From Candidatus Methylomirabilota bacterium (GTDB taxonomy: Bacteria > Methylomirabilota > Methylomirabilia > Methylomirabilales > Methylomirabilaceae), in NCBI GenBank assembly GCA_028869615.1, contig JAGWRQ010000022.1, positions 1 through 17,052 on the forward strand: a DNA stretch of 17,052 nt, given 5' to 3'. The notes beneath the pieces were generated by a model that was not told the DNA's origin, did not search any database, and was given only the letters and a program-made list of their open reading frames with translations. Below, in pieces: positions 8,318 through 14,658 of the stretch. How positions within the stretch are numbered: position 1 is the stretch's first letter; each line of letters starts with the position of its first letter. The translations under genes were made by a program, and so were the position numbers.

Positions 8318-8337
8318 TCCCCTGTTGTGTGGGAGTA
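8315..8337. promoter_or_regulatory. Perfect inverted repeat at the predicted transcription start
   Basis: TACTCCC (8315-8321) and GGGAGTA (8331-8337) form a perfect 7-bp inverted repeat around 9 nt. It overlaps the proposed -10 element and transcription start, which suits a DNA operator better than a complete RNA hairpin. No T-run follows, so it is not a terminator. Confidence 0.35.
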
Positions 8338-8443
8338 CAGCGAGTGAAGATCATGAATCGACCGATCCGGAGTCGGATAAGCAAGGCTCGGACCAGGGTC
8401 CGGGTGGGAAAGAGGTCAGGCATCAAGCTGCCGAAGGAGGGGT

Positions 8444-9559
8444 ATGTATCCTGTTATTACTGGCTTTGATCATCTGGTCTTCGCCGAGGCGCCCAAGCTG
8501 ATCTATTGGGAGCTGACGCGGGCCTGCGACTTGGCATGCACGCATTGTCGCGCCGAGGCCATTCCGGCGCGCGACCCATTTGAACTGAGCACGGAGGAGG
8601 CCAAGGCGCTGTTGGCGCAGCTTCGGGCGTTCGGCGACCCGCCCCCGCAACTGGTCATGACCGGAGGCGACCCGTTGAAGCGTCCGGATTTCTTTGATCT
8701 GGTGCGGCATGGCAGAAGCATTGGGATGCCGATATCCGTGGCCCCGAGCGGTACTCCACTGCTCACACCGGACGCGATCTCAGCTCTGGCGGAGAACGGC
8801 GTCATGAGTATGTCGCTCAGCATCGACGGCGCAACGGCCGAGAGCCACGATCGGTTTCGCGGGGTTGCAGGCTGCTTCGATACGACCATGCGCGCCATCC
8901 AGGCTGTTCGGGCGGCAGCGATCCCGTTGCAGATCAACACCCTTGTCACCCCCGAAACCATGACGGAACTACCCGGTGTATTCCGGTTGCTGAAGGACCT
9001 GGGGATCATGCGGTGGAGTCTCTTTTATCTGATCGCCACGGGGCGCGGTCGGGCCCTCCGCGAGATCAGACCCAGCGAGGCCGAGGCGCTTCATAGCTGG
9101 ATCTACGACATCGTCAAGACGGCTCCATTCGCCATCAAGGCGACGGAGGCCCCGCACTTTCGCCGCGTTGCCTACATGCGAATGCGGCTGGAAGGCCTGG
9201 ATGACGCTGCCATCCGGCAGACACCCATCGGGCGGGGGTTCGGAATCCGCGACGGGAACGGTATCATGTTTATCTCGCACACCGGGGATGTCTATCCGTC
9301 CGGGTTCCTGCCGGTGACAGCCGGGAACGTGCGCCAACAAAGCCCTGTATCGTTATACCGTCATTCAGAGGTTTTTACGCGCCTCCGCGACGCGGATCAA
9401 TATGCCGGCAAGTGCGGCCTCTGCGAGTTTCGCTGGATCTGTGGCGGGTCGCGGGCCCGCGCGTTTGCCGAGACCGGCGACCCCAATGGAAGCGATCCGC
9501 TGTGCGCCTATAGGCCGGAGGCCGCGCTGGTAGGGGCGGCGGACAGCAGTCGAGGATAA
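8444..9559 (+). CDS. Radical SAM/SPASM-type protein (TIGR04053-like, related to NirJ/AhbD)
   Basis: 371-residue radical SAM enzyme. The SAM cluster motif is CDLACTHC (Cys28, Cys32, Cys35), followed by MTGGDPL, the usual SAM-contacting GGD/GGE segment. The C-terminal region has Cys324, Cys327, Cys333 and Cys354 in the pattern C-x2-C-x5-C-G-G-S-R-A-R-A then DPLC, consistent with one auxiliary [4Fe-4S] cluster. YPSGFLPVTAGNVR (about 284-297) lacks the extra Cys seen in full two-cluster SPASM proteins. This layout resembles the NirJ/AhbC/AhbD group (heme d1 and alternative heme synthesis) and above all the TIGR04053 subgroup, whose reaction is not established to my knowledge. Start ATG 8444 has AAGGAGG (8434-8440) close upstream, and a TAA at 8378 bars any longer version. 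It stands alone, with long spacers on both sides and its own candidate promoter. Substrate unknown. Confidence 0.9.
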   Translation: MYPVITGFDHLVFAEAPKLIYWELTRACDLACTHCRAEAIPARDPFELSTEEAKALLAQLRAFGDPPPQLVMTGGDPLKRPDFFDLVRHGRSIGMPISVAPSGTPLLTPDAISALAENGVMSMSLSIDGATAESHDRFRGVAGCFDTTMRAIQAVRAAAIPLQINTLVTPETMTELPGVFRLLKDLGIMRWSLFYLIATGRGRALREIRPSEAEALHSWIYDIVKTAPFAIKATEAPHFRRVAYMRMRLEGLDDAAIRQTPIGRGFGIRDGNGIMFISHTGDVYPSGFLPVTAGNVRQQSPVSLYRHSEVFTRLRDADQYAGKCGLCEFRWICGGSRARAFAETGDPNGSDPLCAYRPEAALVGAADSSRG

Positions 9560-9910
9560 GCGCGGCCAATAGCCTGGGAAGAGTGTAGCTCCACGGATTA
9601 GATCTGCGATTCTCACACGTTACGTGCATCGACCTCTGAGAGGTGAGGTGCCGATACTTCACCAACGTGGTCTTCAACAGTGGTCGGCTATGACGGCTGA
9701 TCGAACACCCCTATTTATTCCCTCAATCTACCCAATTAGGCATGCAGATGCTCTAGCCGATTGGTGGTATCTGGCATAAATTGTGTGTAGGAGATGCGGC
9801 GCTATAAGCATCGGGCCGACAGCCTGTGAGGAGTTTATGGCGCATCTGCAGGGACGGAAGGTCACGTAGTGCAGCCGACCCAAAGGCGGCGCAGCCGACA
9901 GGAGGGACGA
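9560..9910. other. Gene-poor spacer (351 nt) upstream of the stress operon
   Basis: No convincing gene is seen. Short symmetric elements are present: palindrome CACGT-T-ACGTG (9616-9626), hairpin ACCTC-TGA-GAGGT (9632-9644), and two copies of GCAGCCGAC 20 nt apart (9871-9879 and 9891-9899) just before the Shine-Dalgarno of the next gene. A candidate promoter lies at 9781-9808. A 10-codon frame (ATG 9837 to TAG 9869) with GAGGAG before it could be a leader or chance. Confidence 0.55.
9781..9808 (+). promoter_or_regulatory. Candidate promoter for the Usp/Hsp20/MAT gene run
   Basis: TATAAG (9803-9808) matches 5 of 6 bases of the -10 consensus; TTGTGT (9781-9786) 16 nt before it is a weak -35 (3 of 6). 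It would give a leader of about 95 nt before the Usp start at 9911. Judged by eye; another sigma factor may be used. Confidence 0.3.
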
Positions 9911-10369
9911 ATGCAGATCTCACGGATCCTTTTTCCGACCGACTTCTCCCATGATGCCGGGCACGCATTCCAGTATGCGCTCACCTTTGCCCGCGAGTTC
10001 GGCGCCGAACTCTACCTGCTTCACGTCATCTACTTCCCCCCCCAGACGCCTGAGTACGACATCGGACAGGTCATCGACAGCCTGGTCAAGAATGCTGAGG
10101 ACAGCTTGAAAAAGCTGGTCGACAGCGCCAAAGAGCCGAACGTGGTCTTCCGTACGGACGTGCAGGTCGGGGTGGAGCACGCCGAGATCACGAAATTCGC
10201 TGAGAGGGAAAAGATCGATCTCATCGTGATGGGGACCCGCGGACGAACCGGGCTGGCGCATGTCTTTCTGGGAAGTGTCGCCGAGCGGGTGGTGCGTCAT
10301 GCCCACTGTCCCGTCCTGACCGTCAAGCTCCCGGCACGGAAAGGCGAAGAGGCAGCGAAAGAGGGGTGA
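9911..10369 (+). CDS. Universal stress protein (UspA family), canonical ATP-binding type
   Basis: Single-domain Usp of 152 aa. It opens with MQISRILFPTDFSHDAGHAFQYAL and ends with IDLIVMGTRGRTGLAHVFLGSVAERVVRHAHCPVLTV, containing the full G-x2-G-x9-G-S loop typical of ATP-binding Usps. ATG 9911 is chosen over the in-frame GTG at 9869 because AGGAGGG (9900-9906) sits directly before it and the extra 14 residues (PTQRRRSRQEG) do not belong to the fold. It is the first gene of a run of closely spaced genes reaching the end of the window, so it probably leads a stress operon; a candidate promoter lies about 100 nt upstream. The next gene begins within 5 nt of its stop. Confidence 0.95.
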   Translation: MQISRILFPTDFSHDAGHAFQYALTFAREFGAELYLLHVIYFPPQTPEYDIGQVIDSLVKNAEDSLKKLVDSAKEPNVVFRTDVQVGVEHAEITKFAEREKIDLIVMGTRGRTGLAHVFLGSVAERVVRHAHCPVLTVKLPARKGEEAAKEG

Positions 10370-10374
10370 GTGAC

Positions 10375-11493
10375 ATGACGGTGCAGCACAGGGCGCTGGC
10401 ACGATACCTCGAGACGACCCTTGGTGGCGTCGTACAGGTGCAGGCCGTTCGGCCACTCACGGGCGACGAGCCTTCCATCGTTGGGAAGGAGCTGGGAGCG
10501 CTGCAGAGTCACGATCTGAAGGCGTTCGGCTACGGCCGGCCGATCCAGATTGACCTGCTCCTGAACGGCATCCCTCGCTCCTACGTGCTTTCCACGATGC
10601 GGGGCGGCCCAGGCTTTGGTCACGATCACAAGGCCGACAGGGCGGGTACCTTGATCTGGGCGCATGACGCCTACGGTAAGCTGGCGCACCACGTGGAGAG
10701 CGTTGACGTCGGCTTCTTCACGCAGGAAGGTCAGTTGCAATCGGCCGGGCGCGCAGAGGAGTACTTCCTCCTGATGGAGAAAGTCGAAGGGGCCGCGTAT
10801 TGGCTGGATCTGGAGCGGATTCAGGCGGAGGGGAAGGCGACCGATCTGGATTTCGACCGCGCCAGGGTCCTGTCGGAATATCTGGCCAAGATCCACGCAC
10901 AGAAAGGCCAGGATGAACAACTGTATTTCCGTCGGATCCGGGATCTGATCGGCCATGGTGAGGGGATCATGGGGATCCTTGACGGCTATCCGGCCGAGTA
11001 CCCCCTCCTCCCTTCCAAACAGCAGTACGTCGTCGAGAGCGGATGTGTGGCCTGGCGACAATACCTGAAAGAGAAGACTGCGCGCCTGAGCATCGTCCAT
11101 GGGGATTTTCACCCTTGGAACATCCTCTTTCGAGAGGAGACCGATTTCACGCTGCTCGATCGGAGTCGTGGAGAGTGGGGGGAGCCTGCCGATGACATCG
11201 CGGCCCTCACCATCAATTTTCTTTTCTTCTCGCTCTTGCGGTCGGGTCGGCTGGAGGGGCCGTTCCGGGAGCTGTTTGATCTCTTCTACGGCGCGTACCT
11301 TGAGCGGACCCGCGATCTGGAACTGAACTCCGTGATCCCGCCCTTCTACGTCTTCCGGGCCCTGGTGATCGCGAGCCCGCGTTGGTACCCCGACCTTCCG
11401 GAGGATGTGCGCGCCAAGCTGTTCCGGTTCGTCCGGACGATGCTCCGGATCGAGCAGTTCGATCACGAGGATCTCAATCGATATCTGATGTGA
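10375..11493 (+). CDS. APH-fold phosphotransferase-like protein
   Basis: 372-residue protein of the aminoglycoside-phosphotransferase/protein-kinase-like fold. The catalytic loop HGDFHPWN (11098-11121) is intact, with Asp at 11104 and Asn at 11119. The metal-binding Asp that follows is in LLDRSRGEWGEPADDIA (Asp at 11158), although the usual aromatic or acidic residues after it are replaced by R-S-R. No membrane segment is seen. ATG 10375 is preferred, with GAGGGG (10361-10366) 8 nt before it; a GTG at 10366 overlapping the Usp stop is an alternative that adds three residues. It is followed after 9 nt by an APS-kinase-like P-loop protein, and the same two activities are fused in one chain in some bacteria. 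An antibiotic-resistance role is unlikely in this setting. Substrate unknown; a sugar, nucleoside or protein is possible. Confidence 0.82.
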   Translation: MTVQHRALARYLETTLGGVVQVQAVRPLTGDEPSIVGKELGALQSHDLKAFGYGRPIQIDLLLNGIPRSYVLSTMRGGPGFGHDHKADRAGTLIWAHDAYGKLAHHVESVDVGFFTQEGQLQSAGRAEEYFLLMEKVEGAAYWLDLERIQAEGKATDLDFDRARVLSEYLAKIHAQKGQDEQLYFRRIRDLIGHGEGIMGILDGYPAEYPLLPSKQQYVVESGCVAWRQYLKEKTARLSIVHGDFHPWNILFREETDFTLLDRSRGEWGEPADDIAALTINFLFFSLLRSGRLEGPFRELFDLFYGAYLERTRDLELNSVIPPFYVFRALVIASPRWYPDLPEDVRAKLFRFVRTMLRIEQFDHEDLNRYLM

Positions 11494-11502
11494 GGCGGTC
11501 GG

Positions 11503-12069
11503 ATGGCGTGGGTAGCGTGGTTCACAGGACTGCCCGGAAGCGGCAAGAGCAGCGTGGCATGCGAGGTCGCATTGCGCCTGCGGGCGCGTGGAATGCGGGT
11601 GCGGATGTTGGAACTCGATGAGATCCGACGGGTGGTGACCCCCTCGCCACGCTATACGGCTGAGGAACGCGAGGTCGTCTATCGCGCCCTGGCCTATATG
11701 GCGTGGCTTCTCTACAACGAGGGGATAAGCGTCATCATCGATGCGACCGGCCACAGGCAGCGGTTTCGCGATGTCGCCCGCGCGCTGATTCCTGCCTTTG
11801 CTGAGATCTATCTCTGCGCGTCGTTGCCGACGTGTCGCGCGCGGGCGGGGTATCGGCATGGCGGCTACGCCCCTGCCGATGTCTACGGGCAAGCGGGTCG
11901 CGAGGGATCCACTGTTCCGGGCGTCGATGAGATGTACGAGCCGCCGCGTCATCCTGAGTTGGTGCTTGATACCGAAGCGCTTCAAGTGACGGATGCCGCA
12001 GAACAGGCGGTGAGATTTCTTGAAGCATTTCAGGTCAACCAGGCTGCCAGTATGGTTGAACAGGGATGA
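11503..12069 (+). CDS. APS kinase-like (CysC-related) P-loop kinase
   Basis: 188-residue P-loop kinase. Walker A is GLPGSGKSS (residues 9-17). The C-terminal segment VPGVDEMYEPPRHPELVLDT closely follows the adenylylsulfate kinase pattern (FTGIDxPYExPxxPEL), and VIIDATGHRQRFRD resembles the central strand of that fold. Two points differ from CysC: the D-G-D-N-V-R substrate motif reads ELDEIRR, and the K-G-L-Y-K-K-A-R stretch reads ADVYGQAGR. So it may phosphorylate something other than APS. No other sulfate-assimilation gene (ATP sulfurylase, PAPS reductase) is nearby. ATG 11503 has only a weak Shine-Dalgarno and lies 9 nt after the APH-like gene, suggesting translational coupling. Automatic annotation would probably say adenylylsulfate kinase; I read it as a divergent member. 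Confidence 0.8.
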   Translation: MAWVAWFTGLPGSGKSSVACEVALRLRARGMRVRMLELDEIRRVVTPSPRYTAEEREVVYRALAYMAWLLYNEGISVIIDATGHRQRFRDVARALIPAFAEIYLCASLPTCRARAGYRHGGYAPADVYGQAGREGSTVPGVDEMYEPPRHPELVLDTEALQVTDAAEQAVRFLEAFQVNQAASMVEQG

Positions 12070-12099
12070 TGAGAACAGGCTGACCGCGGAGGGAGAGTG

Positions 12100-12372
12100 A
12101 TGAGCGCGCTGCTGAACCCACGGATGTTGGATTGCGTAAGTGAGCAGGGTGAGCGAAGTCAGGCGTGCCCCTACTTGAAACGAGCAATCCTCACCTCCCG
12201 GTACCCCATCGAGGGATACTGTGTGGGACATCCTCACGGGAGGCTTCGGGTCGTGACGATTGCCGAGTTTCGTGAGTTATGTACAACAGCCGAGCACGTT
12301 CAGTGTCAACTGTATCGCGAGCTGCGCCATCAGGGTCTGGCCGAGGGAGATCCGGAGTGCGGAGCTGCCTGA
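12100..12372 (+). CDS. Small Cys-rich protein, possible metal or Fe-S binder
   Basis: 90-residue protein that I do not recognise as a named family. It has six Cys: Cys12, 23, 41, 61, 69 and 87. The middle four form C-P-Y-L...G-Y-C (23, 41) and F-R-E-L-C-x7-C-Q-L-Y (61, 69), a layout common in small proteins that bind zinc or an iron-sulfur cluster. No signal peptide or membrane segment is seen. GGAGG (12088-12092) lies 7 nt before ATG 12100; a GTG at 12097 adds only one residue. It sits 30 nt after the APS-kinase-like gene and 75 nt before hsp20, same strand. Codon use looks like that of its neighbours, which supports a real gene. Function unknown. Confidence 0.7.
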   Translation: MSALLNPRMLDCVSEQGERSQACPYLKRAILTSRYPIEGYCVGHPHGRLRVVTIAEFRELCTTAEHVQCQLYRELRHQGLAEGDPECGAA

Positions 12373-12447
12373 TGCGGGAGCATGTGCGCAGTCTGGCGAG
12401 CGTCAACTGAAACGAGTGATGGTGAAAGGACAGAAGGAGGAACGACC

Positions 12448-12891
12448 ATGGCGCTCGTAAAGTGGACACCATTCGGCGATTTAACCACGTTCAGGCGAGA
12501 GATGGACCGAGTGTTCGAGCGGTTTTTCGGCGAGTTGCCGCGCCTGGACCTGTCCGGGGCGGGGTGGACTCCGCACCTGGACATGACCGAAACCAAGGAC
12601 CGCGTGATTGTCAAGGCCGAGTTGCCTGGGCTGGACGCCAAAGACCTGGATATCACCATCTCCGGGAACACGCTGAGCCTGAAGGGGGAGAAGCGACAGG
12701 TCAAAGAGGAACATGACGAACACCACCACCTGCTTGAGCGCTCCTATGGGGCCTTTACTCGGACGGTTGAGCTGCCGGCGCCGGTAGCCGCCGATAAAAT
12801 CAAAGCGGCCTTCAAAAACGGGGTGCTGACTATTACCCTTCCGAAGACAGAGGAGGCCAAGCGAAAGGGGATTCCGATTCAGGTTGAATGA
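12448..12891 (+). CDS. Small heat shock protein Hsp20 (alpha-crystallin family)
   Basis: 147-residue holdase chaperone that binds unfolding proteins without ATP and forms large oligomers. The alpha-crystallin domain spans about residues 38-138: PHLDMTETKDRVIVKAELPGL at the start and AAFKNGVLTITLPK near the end, the latter being the A-x-x-x-N-G-V-L hallmark. The tail IPIQVE holds the I-x-I motif used in assembly. The N-terminal arm, with VFERFFGEL, is typical. ATG 12448 has AAGGAGG (12434-12440) at 7 nt; a longer in-frame reading from 12382 would add non-homologous residues and is rejected. No CIRCE-like inverted repeat is seen upstream, and expression probably follows the operon. The next gene starts 10 nt after the stop. 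Confidence 0.97.
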   Translation: MALVKWTPFGDLTTFRREMDRVFERFFGELPRLDLSGAGWTPHLDMTETKDRVIVKAELPGLDAKDLDITISGNTLSLKGEKRQVKEEHDEHHHLLERSYGAFTRTVELPAPVAADKIKAAFKNGVLTITLPKTEEAKRKGIPIQVE

Positions 12892-12901
12892 GGAGCGAGC
12901 G

Positions 12902-13423
12902 ATGAAGACACCCATAGTTGCACGCAGGCGTTACGACACTGCATCGTCTAAAAAGAGCGTGGGGAGCGAGACCGATTCCTACCTGGCCAAGGGAGCGCCC
13001 GGTAAGATGGTGGTGTGTCACGGGTGCCATGCCATCTCAGCGGGGAGGCGATGGTATCAGGATGAGGCGGTCTATGCCAAGCTCCTCAAAACGGGTACGG
13101 TGAAAGAGGTGTACTGCCCGGCGTGTGAAAAGATTCGCGACGGGTATCCGAGCGGGCAGGTGACGCTGAAGGGCCCATTCCTGGCTGAGCATCATGATGA
13201 GATCCTGCGCATCATTACCAACGAGGAGAAACGGGCCCGGGAGCGTAATCCGCTTCACCGGATCATGAGCCTCCGCGAGGAGAACGGGCAGCTTGAGATT
13301 ACGACAACCGATGAGAAGCTGGCGCAGCGGATCGGACGGGAACTCCGCAAGGCCTGCGGGGGGACCGTCGCGTACGGTTGGTCGCATGACAACAAATTCC
13401 TCCGGGTGCAGTGGGAGCGTTGA
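12902..13423 (+). CDS. BCAM0308-family protein with zinc-ribbon-like CxxC pairs
   Basis: 173-residue cytosolic protein resembling the BCAM0308 family, named after a Burkholderia cenocepacia gene. Two knuckles, VVCHGCHAIS (about residues 39-48) and YCPACEKI (about 73-80), probably bind one zinc. GYPSGQVTLKGPFLAEHHDEIL and NPLHRIMSLREENGQLEITTTDEKLAQRIGREL match the family's C-terminal half; the TTTDEKLA-type stretch resembles NMD3-like domains, which suggests RNA or ribosome contact, a tentative link. ATG 12902 has GAGGAG (12890-12895) at 6 nt; the TTG at 12884 would lie inside hsp20 and is rejected. It lies 10 nt after hsp20 and 11 nt before the MAT gene. In B. cenocepacia, BCAM0308 lies in a low-oxygen-activated gene block as I recall, in keeping with its neighbours here. 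Molecular function unknown. Confidence 0.85.
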   Translation: MKTPIVARRRYDTASSKKSVGSETDSYLAKGAPGKMVVCHGCHAISAGRRWYQDEAVYAKLLKTGTVKEVYCPACEKIRDGYPSGQVTLKGPFLAEHHDEILRIITNEEKRARERNPLHRIMSLREENGQLEITTTDEKLAQRIGRELRKACGGTVAYGWSHDNKFLRVQWER

Positions 13424-13434
13424 GGGGTAGATCG

Positions 13435-14637
13435 ATGCCGCAGGCGCATGTTCAGCGGTTACAGCAGCCGCCCATCGGCGAGCAGCGGATAGAGATCGTC
13501 GAGCGGAAAGGGTTGGGCCATCCCGACTCGATCTGCGACGCGGTGATGGAGGAGGTCGCGCGGGCCATTAACGCCGAATATCAACAACGCTTCGGCCAGG
13601 TCCTTCACAACAATATCGACAAGGGGCTCCTGGTGGCCGGGCGGGTGCGTCGGCGGCTCGGCGGTGGGCGCGTGCTGCAACCGATGGAGCTGGTGATCGG
13701 AGACCGCGCGACGTACCGCGTCGGGAGGGTCAGAGTCCCGATCAAGGAGATTGCGGTGGAGGCGGCCAAGGAGTGGTTCCGCAAGTCGCTGCGCCACGTG
13801 GATCCGAACAAGCACCTGCGATACCGGGTTGTCCTTGCGGAGGGCTCCGACGAGTTGGCCGACATCTTCAAGCGCGAGGGGGTCAGAGAAGCCAATGACA
13901 CGTCAGCGGCCGTCGGGTACGCTCCCTTGAGCGAGACCGAACAGATGGTTCTCTGGGTAGAACGACACCTGAACTCTCCCGGCTTCAAGACGGCATTTCC
14001 TGAAACGGGGGAGGATGTGAAGGTCATGGGGGTCCGCGCCGACCGGACGCTGACCTTGACGGTCGCCATGCCGCTCCTGTGTAAGGCGATCGCATCTGAA
14101 GCGGCCTATTTCCGTAAGAAGACAGAGATTGTACAGGCCCTACGCCAGGCGCTTCCGCCCTCACCCGGCCTGGACACAATCAATCTGTTTTTGAACCCGC
14201 TGGATCGGGAGGGTCGCGGGATGGGCGGCATGTATCTCTCGCTGCTCGGGACGTCAGCGGAGGACGCCGATTCCGGTCAGGTGGGAAGGGGCAATCGTGT
14301 CAATGGGGTCATTCCTTTGAACCGGCCCGTAGGCGGCGAGGCAGCGGCCGGAAAGAACCCGGTCAGTCACATCGGGAAGATCTATACTGTCCTGTCGCAT
14401 CGGATGGCCGATCAGATCTACCAGCGGGTCGACGGGGTACGCGAGGTCTACGTCTGGCTTGTGGGTCAGATCGGCCAACCGGTCGATCAGCCGTGGGTGG
14501 CTGTCCAACTGATTCAGGCGCCTGATGCGGAATGTGAGCGGATCAGGCGAGAGTCCCAAATGGTGATCGATCGGGAACTGAACCGCTTGACCGATTTTTG
14601 TAGTGAGTTGACCGAGGGGAAGTATCCGGTTTGCTGA
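13435..14637 (+). CDS. mat: Archaeal-type methionine adenosyltransferase (SAM synthetase)
   Basis: Makes S-adenosylmethionine from methionine and ATP. The 400-residue sequence follows the archaeal MAT family (PF01941), not bacterial MetK: ERKGLGHPDSICD (residues 23-35), NNIDKGLL (about 59-66), ANDTSAAVGYAPLSE (about 153-167), GTSAEDADSGQVGRGNR (272-288) and AAAGKNPVSHIGKIY (from about 303). Length matches the family (about 400). ATG 13435 has GAGGGG (13422-13427) at 7 nt; the GTG at 13411 is inside the previous gene and is rejected. It lies 11 nt after the BCAM0308 gene and 21 nt before a CBS-ACT gene. Archaeal-type MATs occur in scattered bacteria, implying old gene transfer; whether this genome also has metK cannot be seen here. 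It would supply SAM to enzymes such as the radical SAM protein at 8444, though any direct link is inference. Confidence 0.95.
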   Translation: MPQAHVQRLQQPPIGEQRIEIVERKGLGHPDSICDAVMEEVARAINAEYQQRFGQVLHNNIDKGLLVAGRVRRRLGGGRVLQPMELVIGDRATYRVGRVRVPIKEIAVEAAKEWFRKSLRHVDPNKHLRYRVVLAEGSDELADIFKREGVREANDTSAAVGYAPLSETEQMVLWVERHLNSPGFKTAFPETGEDVKVMGVRADRTLTLTVAMPLLCKAIASEAAYFRKKTEIVQALRQALPPSPGLDTINLFLNPLDREGRGMGGMYLSLLGTSAEDADSGQVGRGNRVNGVIPLNRPVGGEAAAGKNPVSHIGKIYTVLSHRMADQIYQRVDGVREVYVWLVGQIGQPVDQPWVAVQLIQAPDAECERIRRESQMVIDRELNRLTDFCSELTEGKYPVC

Positions 14638-14658
14638 GGCCAAGGAAAGGAGCCGACG

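Larger units (their letters stand above)
8087..8443. other. Gene-poor spacer (357 nt) with candidate regulatory elements
   Basis: No convincing protein or tRNA gene is present. It contains a hairpin after the Usp gene (8111-8139), a loose inverted repeat TGATTG/CAATCA (8219-8224 and 8248-8253), a candidate promoter (8289-8317) overlapped by a palindrome (8282-8299), an inverted repeat at 8315-8337, and a possible 41-codon basic open frame from GTG 8344 that runs into the radical SAM gene. The stretch 8280-8320 is visibly AT-rich compared with its surroundings, as expected of a promoter. Confidence 0.6.

Noticed and set aside
8244-8426. 60-codon minus-strand frame in the spacer before the radical SAM gene
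   Set aside because: No ribosome site or domain, and it overlaps the probable promoter of the + strand gene.
9772-9786. Sigma54-like promoter TGGCATAAATTGTGT
   Set aside because: The -24 GG is present, but the essential -12 GC reads GT, and no enhancer-binding regulator gene is in view.
9837-9869. Ten-codon frame MAHLQGRKVT as a gene
   Set aside because: Too short to support from one sequence; kept only as a leader possibility.
10297-12237. 646-codon minus-strand open frame
   Set aside because: It spans parts of four well-supported + strand genes, has no domain I recognise and an arginine/histidine/proline-rich composition. It is a shadow frame.
12373-12447. CIRCE or other heat-shock operator before hsp20
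   Set aside because: No inverted TTAGCACTC-type repeat or heat-shock sigma promoter is visible in this short gap.
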